Source: a virus
Reading direction: 5' to 3' (one strand)
Length of the DNA stretch: 64,000 bases
Virus record (IMG/VR): IMGVR_UViG_3300025012_000045
Location: 36,075 to 100,074 of that record
Shown here one piece after another: positions 14,280 to 22,606 of the stretch. The notes under the pieces were generated by a model, which was not told the DNA's origin, made no database searches, and was given only the letters and a program-made list of their open reading frames with translations. Both the position numbers and the translations under genes were made by a program. Each line of letters starts with the position of its first letter. Position 1 is the first letter of the stretch.

Positions 14280-15600
14280 GACATATTCTTTTAATTAAGA
14301 ATACATATTATTAATAATGAAACTTGTAGAACGACATATTAGATTAAATGATAAAGCAATAAAAGATATTTGTTTTAAATCAGCTCGTCTTTATAATTTC
14401 TGCAATTATTATAAACGACAGGCATATTTTGGTAAAATAAGTAAATTCGGGGAATATGAATTATCAAAATTACTTGGTGAATTTAATCAGGAAGATTATA
14501 GAAATTTACCAGCACAAACATCACAACAAATAATAAAATTACTTTTTAAAAACTGGAAATCATATTTTAAAGCATTAAAAGAATATAAGAAGTATCCAAG
14601 TAAATTTAAAGGAAAACCCAAGCCACCAAAATATAAAAAGAAAGATGGATATTTTATTTGTATTTTTACCAATCAGCAAATAAAATTAAAAGATAAGAAT
14701 ATTCATTTTCCAAAACAAACAAATATTAAACCATTAAAAACTAAAGTAAATAATATACAACAAGTTAGGATAATTCCACAAGCAACTTGTTTTATAATAG
14801 AAATAATTTATAATAAAAAGGAGGTAAAACATGAAAACATAAAAGAAGAAAATATTTTAAGCATTGATCTGGGAGTAAATAATCTTATCACAGCAATAGA
14901 TAATGTCGGTAATTACCCTTTCATTATTAACGGTAAAGGATTAAAATCTATAAATCAATATTTTAATAAAAAGAAAGCTAAGCTAATGAGTTATGTTGGA
15001 GACAAAGGTACTTCAAACAAAATAAAAAAATTGACATTTGACAGAAATAATAAGATTGAAAATGCCCTACACCAGGTGAGCAGTTTTATACTTAAATACT
15101 GTTTAAAGAATAATATTGGGACAGTTATTATTGGCAAAAATGAACAATGGAAACAGAAAATAAATATTGGAACAAAAAACAATCAGAATTTTGTTTTTAT
15201 TCCCCATTCTAAACTTATTAATAAAATAAAATATAAGTTGGAACTAAATAATATTAAACTTATTGAGCAGGAAGAAAGTTATACAAGCAAATGCGATAAT
15301 CTAGTATTAGAACCAATACAAAAACAAAAAGTATATCTTGGCAAAAGAATAAAACGAGGCTTGTTTTTAAGCAGCATAGGTAAGGTAATAAATGCAGATG
15401 TTAATGGTGCAATTGGAATAATGTTAAAATCAAAAGTAATTCCTGAGTGTGAAAGATTTATTCAGAACATAAGGAATACGGGGTTGGGGTTTAATCCATA
15501 TAGAATTAATTCTATAAAATCATTTGAACTCAAATGTAATGTTTGATGTAAAAATGAATAACCTCTAACATGTTCTTTTTAATTAAAGAACACATATTAT
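14280..15600 (+). mobile_element. TnpB-only IS200/IS605-type element
   Basis: A tnpB gene flanked by related hairpin sequences. On the left, ATTCTT(ttaatt)AAGAAT (14285-14302) is followed by ACATATTAT. On the right, GTTCTTT(ttaatt)AAAGAAC (15572-15591) is followed by the same ACATATTAT. The flanks are about 80% alike over 35 nt. No tnpA is present, so the element is non-autonomous. Exact ends are not determined. IS605 ends carry subterminal palindromes, which fits. Confidence 0.5.
14317..15546 (+). CDS. tnpB: TnpB (IS605 OrfB) RNA-guided nuclease, rearranged RuvC site
   Basis: 409 residues, full length. The N-terminal helical domain includes LPAQTSQQIIKLLFKNWKSY, typical of OrfB. RuvC-I Asp is D184 in SIDLGVNN and RuvC-III Asp is D361 in INADVNGA. 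At the usual RuvC-II Glu position the sequence reads IIGKN (271-275) with no acid. A Glu pair precedes SYTSKC at 319-326, an alternative location reported for some TnpB branches. The zinc finger appears reduced to one Cys (SYTSKC). The guide RNA would come from the 3' end and right flank. Confidence 0.85.
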   Translation: MKLVERHIRLNDKAIKDICFKSARLYNFCNYYKRQAYFGKISKFGEYELSKLLGEFNQEDYRNLPAQTSQQIIKLLFKNWKSYFKALKEYKKYPSKFKGKPKPPKYKKKDGYFICIFTNQQIKLKDKNIHFPKQTNIKPLKTKVNNIQQVRIIPQATCFIIEIIYNKKEVKHENIKEENILSIDLGVNNLITAIDNVGNYPFIINGKGLKSINQYFNKKKAKLMSYVGDKGTSNKIKKLTFDRNNKIENALHQVSSFILKYCLKNNIGTVIIGKNEQWKQKINIGTKNNQNFVFIPHSKLINKIKYKLELNNIKLIEQEESYTSKCDNLVLEPIQKQKVYLGKRIKRGLFLSSIGKVINADVNGAIGIMLKSKVIPECERFIQNIRNTGLGFNPYRINSIKSFELKCNV

Positions 15601-15608
15601 AAATATAA

Positions 15609-16349
15609 ATGGGTTATATAACTAAAATAGATGCGGTCCGCCAACTTAAACAATTTTCCGGTACAACAATAGTTTTAAGTGGTTCCACTAATATTAAAGA
15701 AAATTTAACTGTTATTGGGAATTTCTCAGGTGGGACAATCTCTGGTGGGACATTATTTTCTGGATCATCAGATATAGATACATTATTTATTCATAAAGGA
15801 GTTTATGAGGATTTTTATATTGATGCTATTGGGTTTACTGAATTACAAAATAGTGGAGCAACCCAGAATTCTGAAGAATATACAGGAACATCATTAAATA
15901 CAGATAATTTGATTTCTGATTATTTTTCATTTACAGCCCAAACTAGGGACGAAGCAATACAGGCGAGATTAAAATTTCCAGATATCTGGGATTTGGGAAC
16001 AATAAAAGCTAAAATATATTGGGATACGGATGTTGGTTCAAGAGTAGGCGATGGAGTTACATGGGGAGTTAAGGGTGGGTCATTATCAAATAGTGATGTT
16101 TTAAGTGGAGAAACAATATATGGTACTGAAGTTAATGTTTCTGATACAATAATTAATCCAAAAACTTTACATATTTCATCTGCTAGTACAACAATAGCAA
16201 TAGGGGGGAATCCCATACTGAATGATCTTATTTATTTACAGGTAAGCAGAAAAGTAAATGATGGAAATGATATATCAACAAAAAGTGCAAAATTTCTGGG
16301 AATGTCTATACAATATAAACAAAAATTAACAGGAACAACTCAGTGGTAA
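15609..16349 (+). CDS. Virion fiber-like structural protein
   Basis: 246 residues. The N-terminus has a trimeric-fiber style (SGSTNIKENLTVIGNFSGGT). The C-terminal ~150 residues form a beta-rich domain (AKIYWDTDVGSRVGDGVTW, YLQVSRKVNDGND, FLGMSIQYK) of the kind seen in head or tail fibers. It starts directly after the right flank of the TnpB element and heads the virion cluster 15.6-25.8 kb. Confidence 0.6.
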   Translation: MGYITKIDAVRQLKQFSGTTIVLSGSTNIKENLTVIGNFSGGTISGGTLFSGSSDIDTLFIHKGVYEDFYIDAIGFTELQNSGATQNSEEYTGTSLNTDNLISDYFSFTAQTRDEAIQARLKFPDIWDLGTIKAKIYWDTDVGSRVGDGVTWGVKGGSLSNSDVLSGETIYGTEVNVSDTIINPKTLHISSASTTIAIGGNPILNDLIYLQVSRKVNDGNDISTKSAKFLGMSIQYKQKLTGTTQW

Positions 16350-16374
16350 AAAAAAATATAAATTAACTTAAATT

Positions 16375-17151
16375 ATGGCATTTACGGTAGCAAAAGGAAA
16401 ATCATTTAGCTTTAGATATAAAAACAATTACTCTTATTTATTTGATGGGGTTAATGAACGGATAAATATTAATTCTGTTAGAACTGCTCTAGCGGCAACA
16501 ACTGTAGGAACTTGGAGTTGTTGGGTTAAACTTGTTGATGCAACACCTGCGGACTTTAGTGTATTTATTTCATTTGCAAATGGGGATACAACAGATATGA
16601 TACAAATTTTAATTAATATTACTACTGGACTATTAAGAGTAATGGGTGTTAATAACGGAATAATTTTGTGGGATTTAAATACGGATGTTGCTCCATTTTC
16701 TGATAATGTTTGGGCGCACGTTGCAATAGTTCAAAATGGGGTTTCGCCCGTATTATATGTTAATGGGGTTGCCCCGGCTCAAACATTTAGTGTTACAACT
16801 GATAAAACAATATGGTTTAATAATTTGGTTTTAAATAATGGAAGAATCGGGGCCAGGTTTTGGGCTGCTGCGGCAGGCGATGGACAATATCCTTTTAACG
16901 GAAATATTGATGAGGTAGGATTTTGGAACACAAATTTAACCTCAACACAGATAAGTGAGATATACAATAATGGAAAACCAAAAAATTTATTAAAACATTC
17001 AGCAAACCAAAATTTGGTTTCTTATTTCGGAATGGGAGATAAAGATACATTTGACGGAACAAATTGGACCTTAATAGATAAAAAAGGAACAAATAATGGG
17101 ACAAGTGTAAATATGGAAGAAAGTGACCGTAAGCAAGACGTACCTGGTTAA
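16375..17151 (+). CDS. LamG/concanavalin-like adhesin, tail-fiber type
   Basis: 258 residues. Residues ~20-205 have the Laminin-G jelly-roll signature: YLFDGVNERI, TWSCWVKLVD, WAHVAIVQNGVSPVLYVNG, then IDEVGFWNTNLTSTQISEI and YNNGKP. The tail repeats LVSYFGMGD and NGTSVNM, normal for phage LamG adhesins. Probably a glycan-binding structural protein on the particle. Confidence 0.75.
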   Translation: MAFTVAKGKSFSFRYKNNYSYLFDGVNERININSVRTALAATTVGTWSCWVKLVDATPADFSVFISFANGDTTDMIQILINITTGLLRVMGVNNGIILWDLNTDVAPFSDNVWAHVAIVQNGVSPVLYVNGVAPAQTFSVTTDKTIWFNNLVLNNGRIGARFWAAAAGDGQYPFNGNIDEVGFWNTNLTSTQISEIYNNGKPKNLLKHSANQNLVSYFGMGDKDTFDGTNWTLIDKKGTNNGTSVNMEESDRKQDVPG

Positions 17152-17185
17152 AAATAATAATTTAATAAATAAGTTTTTTAGTTAA

Positions 17186-17193
17186 TATTTATA
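17186..17193 (+). promoter_or_regulatory. Late-type promoter motif TATTTATA
   Basis: TTAATATTTATATAAA, 16 nt before ATG 17210. Confidence 0.55.
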
Positions 17194-17209
17194 TAAAAAA
17201 ATAATATAA

Positions 17210-18505
17210 ATGAATAGTAAATTAGATTTTGAAGAATACTTTGATATTGAACTGGCAAATTCAGATGATTATGATAAAAATATTATTAATCGTACAACTC
17301 ATATTGAAGATGATTTGGCAATATATTTTGATACAAATGATTCAAGGTGCTTCTCAGGTTTTAATAGTAATAATTTAACAACTCTTCTTTCTTTAAGTGC
17401 CTGGACTGGTGCCAATATTACAAATAATTTTACTCTTTATGATGTAGGATTAACAGGTATTGATAATGGTAGATTTAAATCATTAACAGGAGAAACTTTA
17501 AATATTAATACAGTAGATACAAAAATTCAATTATTTCAAATTACAGGGAAAACAGGTTCCACATCTTATAATATAACATCAGCAACAACAAACGGATATA
17601 TATATATATCACTTTCAGGGGGTGGAGGTTTTCAAGGATTTTATAAATTAGCAGGATATGACCAGTATAATATTTTCCCAAATAGAACAGAACTTGGATG
17701 GTATGTAGAACAATGGATAAAATATTCTGGTGTTTCAAATAATACAAATTCTAATTTCTTTTTTTATATGGGAGCAAAACAAGAGAATAAATTTTGGAAT
17801 ATTTTCAGTGGCGAGACGGGCCTCACCACAACTTCTGGAATTTCTATAAGTCCTTCTGTAAGCGCCAATACAGATCTGGATTTAAATGGAAATTGTATTG
17901 GATTTAGGTTTTCTGGTTCATCTTTAGGTGTCCGTTGGCTAAGCGGTACAACCGATTGTAATAATAATATAACAGGAATCACAATGCAAGAATCATATTC
18001 AAAACATGGCATATTTGATAATTTTTCTGGAAATTCCGATTCAACAGATTGGATAAATATTGGAATAAGATTTAGAAGATATAATTTAATTGATGATTGT
18101 GCAATAAAAAGTGGAACAACCGCATATAAAGGAGATTTAACATTTTATTTAAATGCCAGGCCAATATATGAAGTTAAAAATTTTGAAGAACCAATATTTA
18201 AATCATTAAACACACATAAAACAAAACAGCAGGGTGTCCCATTTAATTTATCATGGGGTTTTGGAAGTATTGGTTTAAAGGAATCTCAAACTTTTTCTGG
18301 TCCAGATAATTCTGATTCTGGTTTAACAATATCAAATAATTTTGATGGAAATTTAACTGGCGGATTAAGTCAATTAAGATTTTATGTGAAACCCTTATCA
18401 TTAGATAAAATCATTCATAATTTTGAGTTAGAAAAATCAAGATATAATCGTAATGAGAATTTCGGGTCAAGAGTTGTGAGAATAAATCGGGGGATATCCA
18501 CATAA
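17210..18505 (+). CDS. Large beta-rich virion protein
   Basis: 431 residues, rich in Ser, Thr, Asn and Gly with alternating beta-strand patterns (LYDVGLTGIDNGRFKSLTGE, GGGGFQGFYKLAG). The C-terminal part (GLSQLRFYVKPLSLDKIIHNF) is a LamG-like ending. Its stop is immediately followed by the next ATG. Likely an adhesin or fiber component next to the LamG protein. Confidence 0.6.
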   Translation: MNSKLDFEEYFDIELANSDDYDKNIINRTTHIEDDLAIYFDTNDSRCFSGFNSNNLTTLLSLSAWTGANITNNFTLYDVGLTGIDNGRFKSLTGETLNINTVDTKIQLFQITGKTGSTSYNITSATTNGYIYISLSGGGGFQGFYKLAGYDQYNIFPNRTELGWYVEQWIKYSGVSNNTNSNFFFYMGAKQENKFWNIFSGETGLTTTSGISISPSVSANTDLDLNGNCIGFRFSGSSLGVRWLSGTTDCNNNITGITMQESYSKHGIFDNFSGNSDSTDWINIGIRFRRYNLIDDCAIKSGTTAYKGDLTFYLNARPIYEVKNFEEPIFKSLNTHKTKQQGVPFNLSWGFGSIGLKESQTFSGPDNSDSGLTISNNFDGNLTGGLSQLRFYVKPLSLDKIIHNFELEKSRYNRNENFGSRVVRINRGIST

Positions 18506-19207
18506 ATGGAAAATTTGAAAGAACAAATATCCAGAATGAAAGAATTGATTAATTATAATATTAATTATGGATATATAAATGAAGAAATGCAGATTTCTGA
18601 TGATTTTAATGAAGAAAATTTTATTTTAGAAAAAGAAAATAGAAGAGTTTATATAGATGTTGGAATTGATATACAAAATGAAAAAGAACATAAATCGTAC
18701 TTAATTGTACTTTTTACTAATAAGCAAGGGTTTGAAGAACTAATGTTTTATTTCATGGTTTTAGATAAGAATGATCGAGCAGTTCCTGGATTAGAAACTA
18801 TTTATGATAGAAAAATAGCAAATAAATATATTCCAGATGAATTAAAGGGAACTGGAAAACTTAAAGATAAAATAATAAAAATGACACAAAAATTATTAAA
18901 TATGGAAAATCCAGCAAGATTTATTGTTCAAACATATGAGGATTATAAAGATGAAAAACAATTAGATTGGCATCAGCCAATAATTGATTTATTATTAAAA
19001 AATGGATATATGCTAAAAAATAAAGGATTAACTTATGATAAAAAAAATTACTACTGGGAATTTGTTCAAGCAACTAAAGAAACATTACCAGAAGGATATG
19101 AGCCAATTAAATGGAAACCAAGAGATAAAGAATTTTATGATAATATTCGTGGGATATCGGAATCTATTGCCAAAAATATAAGAGAAAGAAATAAAAAAAT
19201 TATTTAA
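18506..19207 (+). CDS. RMKEL-peptide family protein A
   Basis: 233 residues. The N-terminus LKEQISRMKELINYNINYG is shared with a paralog at 59480-60178, and its core with several other proteins here. The body carries IDVGIDIQNEKEHKSY, YEDYKDEKQLDWHQPIIDL and a conserved ending YYWEFVQATKETLPEGYEP. A GNAT-like fold is conceivable from the alternating strands but not established. It abuts the upstream virion gene with no gap. Confidence 0.6.
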   Translation: MENLKEQISRMKELINYNINYGYINEEMQISDDFNEENFILEKENRRVYIDVGIDIQNEKEHKSYLIVLFTNKQGFEELMFYFMVLDKNDRAVPGLETIYDRKIANKYIPDELKGTGKLKDKIIKMTQKLLNMENPARFIVQTYEDYKDEKQLDWHQPIIDLLLKNGYMLKNKGLTYDKKNYYWEFVQATKETLPEGYEPIKWKPRDKEFYDNIRGISESIAKNIRERNKKII

Positions 19208-19216
19208 CAATAAAAA

Positions 19217-19507
19217 ATGAAAATAAGATTAACCGAAAGTCAATTAAGACAATTAATAGAGAATATTATTAAAGAGGAGGATAAAGAATTTTCAACTAAA
19301 TTACTAAGTATTGATCCAATAACTGGTGAAAGGTCTTGGGATGTAAAATATAAAACAAATTTAAATACTATATATAAAGATATTGATGATATTGTAAATA
19401 AAATAGAAAAATTGGTTGTTAAAAATAGAAATGATTTGGAAGCAAAAGAATTATTGAAAATATCCAAATTATTGAGAAATAAATTTTCAAGGTATATATT
19501 AAAATAA
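19217..19507 (+). CDS. LTESQL-motif small late protein
   Basis: 96 residues. The N-terminus is KIRLTESQLRQLIENIIKEE, a helix-forming tag that recurs in several late proteins of this cluster. The remainder is a charged helical hairpin. Likely a small virion or assembly protein. Confidence 0.6.
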   Translation: MKIRLTESQLRQLIENIIKEEDKEFSTKLLSIDPITGERSWDVKYKTNLNTIYKDIDDIVNKIEKLVVKNRNDLEAKELLKISKLLRNKFSRYILK

Positions 19508-19512
19508 AAATT

Positions 19513-19908
19513 ATGCTATTTACAATTAGAAAAAACAGTACATTACCAATACTTAGAATGAAAATAATTGAAGATTCCAATGTTGATTATAATAAATTTA
19601 TGACTATGTTAGAAAATAGTGCTATCACTTTTTCAATGAGAGATAAATTAACAGGAATTTATAAAATAGCCAATAAAAAAGGAAATATTGTTTTAAGGAA
19701 AAAAAGAGTTAATAATGCCCAACCAGATGAATATTATATTTATTATAAATGGGCAAAAAAAGATGTTGATAAAGCAGGTGTGTTCGAAGGACAGTTCTCA
19801 ATTGATTTTGTTGGTTCAGAAACCGGGAATTTGGTTGTACCAATAAATGAAGAATTAATAATTCATGTTTTAGATTCTTTTACTTTAACAACAGTTACAT
19901 CAGTTTAA
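19513..19908 (+). CDS. Virion structural protein, BppU-N-like
   Basis: 131 residues. The order LRKKRVNNAQPDEYYIYYKW, KKDVDKAGVFEGQFSIDFVG, GNLVVPINEELIIHVLD matches the beta-sandwich found at the N-terminus of phage baseplate/fiber proteins (D...G.y.g.F.i.f....g....P). It lies inside the late virion cluster. Confidence 0.6.
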   Translation: MLFTIRKNSTLPILRMKIIEDSNVDYNKFMTMLENSAITFSMRDKLTGIYKIANKKGNIVLRKKRVNNAQPDEYYIYYKWAKKDVDKAGVFEGQFSIDFVGSETGNLVVPINEELIIHVLDSFTLTTVTSV

Positions 19909-19946
19909 AAAAATGAAAAAATAAGTAATTTTTCTAATATTTAAAC

Positions 19947-19954
19947 TATTTATA
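19947..19954 (+). promoter_or_regulatory. Late-type promoter motif TATTTATA
   Basis: AAACTATTTATATAAAA, immediately before the stem-loop at 19962. Confidence 0.5.
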
Positions 19955-19961
19955 TAAAAAA

Positions 19962-19997
19962 ATCTTGTCCTAAATATAGTATATGAATGGGACAAAT
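19962..19997 (+). promoter_or_regulatory. Stem-loop element, copy 1 (ATCTTGTC...GACA)
   Basis: TTGTCC pairs with GGGACAA around a centre TAAATATAGTATATG. A related element with a different stem lies at 28991-29025. It lies in the leader of the gene at 20028. Confidence 0.45.
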
Positions 19998-20027
19998 AAA
20001 TAATTTAATAAAATTAAAAAATATATT

Positions 20028-20261
20028 ATGAGTAAAATTGAAGATATAGGTAATGAACAAAGACCTAAGAATACCAGTATTAATAAGGCGAATCAGAATA
20101 ATGAATATGATTCAAATAATCCTGATGCCATTTCAGATGGAGATGAACCAGGAAAAGGGTTAAATAATGGTCAAGCTGGTGGAAAAACCGACATTAAAAG
20201 AAGAGAGGAATTAAAGAAAATTAATTTATTTTCTGGTGCCAATGAGTATCCTCTAGCGTAA
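20028..20261 (+). CDS. Small disordered late protein
   Basis: 77 residues, hydrophilic, with Asn, Asp and Gly dominant (YDSNNPDAISDGDEPGKG) and a conserved-looking end GGKTDIKRREELKKINLF...YPLA. It lies between the late motif at 19947 and a terminator. Probably a minor virion component. Confidence 0.55.
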   Translation: MSKIEDIGNEQRPKNTSINKANQNNEYDSNNPDAISDGDEPGKGLNNGQAGGKTDIKRREELKKINLFSGANEYPLA

Positions 20262-20262
20262 T

Positions 20263-20312
20263 AATGTAACTTTAGTCAATTATTGAGATAAATTGACGTT
20301 TGTTACATTTTA
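20263..20312 (+). terminator. Terminator-like hairpin
   Basis: AATGTAAC (20263-20270) pairs with GTTACATT (20302-20309), and GTCAATT pairs with AATTGAC inside, followed by TTTAT. It directly follows the stop of the gene at 20028. Confidence 0.6.
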
Positions 20313-20326
20313 TAAATATTTAAAAA

Positions 20327-20728
20327 ATGATGCTATTAGAGGATATATTTAAGGAGATAATTACTGAAACGGTTGCTAGAGATAAAATAAATAGAGCAAT
20401 TGATGAACGTGATGTTGTAACTATATATTATAATGATCCTTCTGATGAGGTGTTAAATGGATATAGACGATGTGAAATTTGGTGCTATGGGCGTAATCAT
20501 TACAATAATGATGTTATTAGGGTATGGATATTACCAAAAAGTGTTTCAAAATCATACCCTCCAGGTAAACCATATGACCCGCTCACATTTAAACCTGGCT
20601 GGCGAATGATGAGGACTGACAGGATCAATAGTATTAGGCGCATAGGGTTGAAGATAAAACAACAAAGACCAAAATTTAATGCTCAAGATAAGGACATGCA
20701 AGTTGTATATAATTATATGAAAATATAA
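20327..20728 (+). CDS. WYL-like domain phage protein
   Basis: 133 residues. YYNDPSDEVLNGYRRCEIWCYGRNHYNNDVIRVW and PGWRMMRTDRINSIRRIG follow the WYL-like pattern common in phage virion clusters. WYL domains bind small ligands or nucleic acid. The N-terminus (LLEDIFKEIITE) resembles the helical tags of neighbouring late genes. The preceding sequence has TATAAATA at 20311, opposite in sense to the usual late motif. Confidence 0.6.
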   Translation: MMLLEDIFKEIITETVARDKINRAIDERDVVTIYYNDPSDEVLNGYRRCEIWCYGRNHYNNDVIRVWILPKSVSKSYPPGKPYDPLTFKPGWRMMRTDRINSIRRIGLKIKQQRPKFNAQDKDMQVVYNYMKI

Positions 20729-20740
20729 TATTTTTTTATT

Positions 20741-21556
20741 ATGGAAAAAACAAAAATATGTATTAAATGTAATATTGAGAAATCAGTAGAAGAGTTCTAT
20801 ATTGATAAAAAACTTAAAGATGGATATCGTAGTTATTGTAAGGTATGTGTAAAAGAAAGTAGTAAAAAATGGAAAGAAAATAATCCTGATAAAGTTAAAG
20901 AAATAAGTAAAAAAAGTAGTAAAAAATGGAAAGAAAATAATCCTGATAAAGTTAAAGAAAGTAAAAGAAAATATAGAGAAAATAATCCTGATAAAGTTAA
21001 AGAAAATAATAAAAAATGGAAAGAAAATAATCCTGATAAAGTTAAAGAAATAAGTAAAAAAAGTAGTAAAAAATGGAAAGAAAATAATCCTGAAAAAGTA
21101 AAAAAAATTAAAAAGATTTGGTATAAAAATAATCCTAAAAAAGTAAAAGAAAATCGTAAAAAATGGAAAGAAAATAATCCTGAAAAAGTAAAAGAAATAA
21201 ATAAAAATTACATTAAAGGAAGAAAGAAAATTGATATCAACTTTAAAATATTAATAAATTTAAGGAGTAGATTAATACACGCATTAAGGGGAAAACTTAA
21301 AGCTGATACTACAAAAAAATTACTGGGCTGTTCAATTGAAATATTAAAACTACATTTGGAAAATCAATTTGATGATAATATGAACTGGGAAAATTATGGA
21401 ATATATTGGGAGATTGATCATATTTTACCCTGCAGTTCGTTTGTTTTAACGGATGAAATAAATCAAGAAAAATGTTTTAATTGGGCAAACTTGCAACCAT
21501 TAACCGTTAAAGATAATAGAGAAAAAAGTGATAAATTAAATTGGAAGAAAATGTAA
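20741..21556 (+). CDS. HNH homing endonuclease with NNPDKVKE repeats
   Basis: 271 residues. The N-terminal zinc module CIKC...YCKVC (residues 7-34) is followed by about seven KKWKENNPDKVKE repeats (residues 38-150), basic and helical. The C-terminal HNH nuclease has WENYGIYWEIDHILPCSSF and NLQPLTVKDNREK. Repeat DNA at 20865-21200 is nearly identical copy to copy. Free-standing between late genes. Paralogs at 37037, 55067 and 60189. Confidence 0.85.
   Translation: MEKTKICIKCNIEKSVEEFYIDKKLKDGYRSYCKVCVKESSKKWKENNPDKVKEISKKSSKKWKENNPDKVKESKRKYRENNPDKVKENNKKWKENNPDKVKEISKKSSKKWKENNPEKVKKIKKIWYKNNPKKVKENRKKWKENNPEKVKEINKNYIKGRKKIDINFKILINLRSRLIHALRGKLKADTTKKLLGCSIEILKLHLENQFDDNMNWENYGIYWEIDHILPCSSFVLTDEINQEKCFNWANLQPLTVKDNREKSDKLNWKKM
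20865..21200 (+). repeat. In-gene tandem repeats
   Basis: About seven units of 36-48 bp built on AAATGGAAAGAAAATAATCC, encoding WKENNPDKVKE. The near-identity suggests recent expansion or slippage. Confidence 0.75.
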
Positions 21557-21626
21557 AATATAAAAAATATTTAAAAAATGAAGTAGTTGAAGAATATGAT
21601 AAAACAATAATTAAACAATAATAAAC

Positions 21627-21634
21627 TATTTATA
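21627..21634 (+). promoter_or_regulatory. Late-type promoter motif TATTTATA
   Basis: AAACTATTTATAAAG, 30 nt before ATG 21665. Confidence 0.5.
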
Positions 21635-21664
21635 AAGACAACAAAAATTAAAAAAAATTAAATT

Positions 21665-22198
21665 ATGGCAACAATACCAGTACCAATAGAACAATTAGCC
21701 CAAAGATTAAACATTGAAGCAATAAGAAAAATAACAGGAAAAGTAGAGAAAAAAGAAGTTAAAGATTTTAAAATAGATAATAAAACACTTTTAGAATCAA
21801 TAAGGACAAGAAGAAAACCAATGAATGCATCAATCACAAAAATGCCAATAGCATTTTATGAAAATATGATGCCATCATTATCAGAAGAAAGAGAGCCACC
21901 TCAAGATAAATTTGAAACCATGAGATTAATCAATGAAAGATTAAGTAATAAAACCTATCCAACATCAGAACCAATTAATAATTATAATGGAAACGGAAAC
22001 GGAAAACAACAACAATCTTTACCTATTTCAGAAGAAAGAATAAGAGAACTCATCAGAGAAGAAATATATAACGTATTAGAGAAAATAGTAAAAAAGGAAA
22101 ATGAAAATAGATTAAATGAAGAGACTATTCAAATAAGGGTGGGGGAATCGTTATTCAGTGGTAAATTAACACCATTAATTAAATTAAATAAAAAATAA
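21665..22198 (+). CDS. Late virion-cluster protein
   Basis: 177 residues. The N-terminal half is basic (IRTRRKPMNASITKM). An Asn/Gly/Gln linker (NYNGNGNGKQQQS) precedes a C-terminal helix ISEERIRELIREEIYNVLE similar to the LTESQL tag of the neighbours. The end is beta-prone (IQIRVGESLFSGKL). Likely a head or tail assembly component. Confidence 0.5.
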   Translation: MATIPVPIEQLAQRLNIEAIRKITGKVEKKEVKDFKIDNKTLLESIRTRRKPMNASITKMPIAFYENMMPSLSEEREPPQDKFETMRLINERLSNKTYPTSEPINNYNGNGNGKQQQSLPISEERIRELIREEIYNVLEKIVKKENENRLNEETIQIRVGESLFSGKLTPLIKLNKK

Positions 22199-22204
22199 AT
22201 AATT

Positions 22205-22606
22205 ATGAATATAGAAAATTTAAATCAAAAAATTGAAGAAGGAATTAAAAAACTGGTCAAAGAGAGGGCTAAATCAAAAAGTCAAAGGAAGTTATTTGCT
22301 TTGGCAAAATCAGTAAAATCTGGTGAAACACTAAGAAGTGAAGTATCAAAAGATGTATTGGATATTGCAGATAAAGTATCTGGAAAAGAAATTGATAAAT
22401 TTGCAAGTACAAAAGAAAAAGGATTACCAGAGAAAGTAAAAAAAGATAAAGTAGAAGAAACAAGTAATGACAATCTTGCACAGGCATATGGTGGAGACAG
22501 TAATTCTTGGCCATCTGGAACTGGGGAATGGAATAATTTAGAAGAAGAAAGTGAAATTCCAACATTAAATCTTGATGATGTTGATTTAACAGAAGATGAC
22601 AAATAA
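22205..22606 (+). CDS. DUF3008-like phage protein
   Basis: 133 residues. Residues 20-80 (AKSKSQRKLFALAKSVKSGE, then SGKEIDKFASTKEKGLPEKV) match the DUF3008 pattern (SKaQQr...A...kG...fA.TKh.GLP). The C-terminus is acidic and disordered. The family recurs in phage structural regions, function undefined. It overlaps the next gene by 11 nt. Confidence 0.7.
   Translation: MNIENLNQKIEEGIKKLVKERAKSKSQRKLFALAKSVKSGETLRSEVSKDVLDIADKVSGKEIDKFASTKEKGLPEKVKKDKVEETSNDNLAQAYGGDSNSWPSGTGEWNNLEEESEIPTLNLDDVDLTEDDK

Noticed and set aside
20311-20318. T4-type late box TATAAATA in the sense orientation
   Set aside because: It is a single site overlapping a terminator tail. The recurrent motif in this genome is TATTTATA in the sense orientation.
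20865-21200. Tandem repeats as a possible CRISPR array
   Set aside because: Units are 36-48 bp with no spacers and encode protein repeats of an HNH endonuclease.
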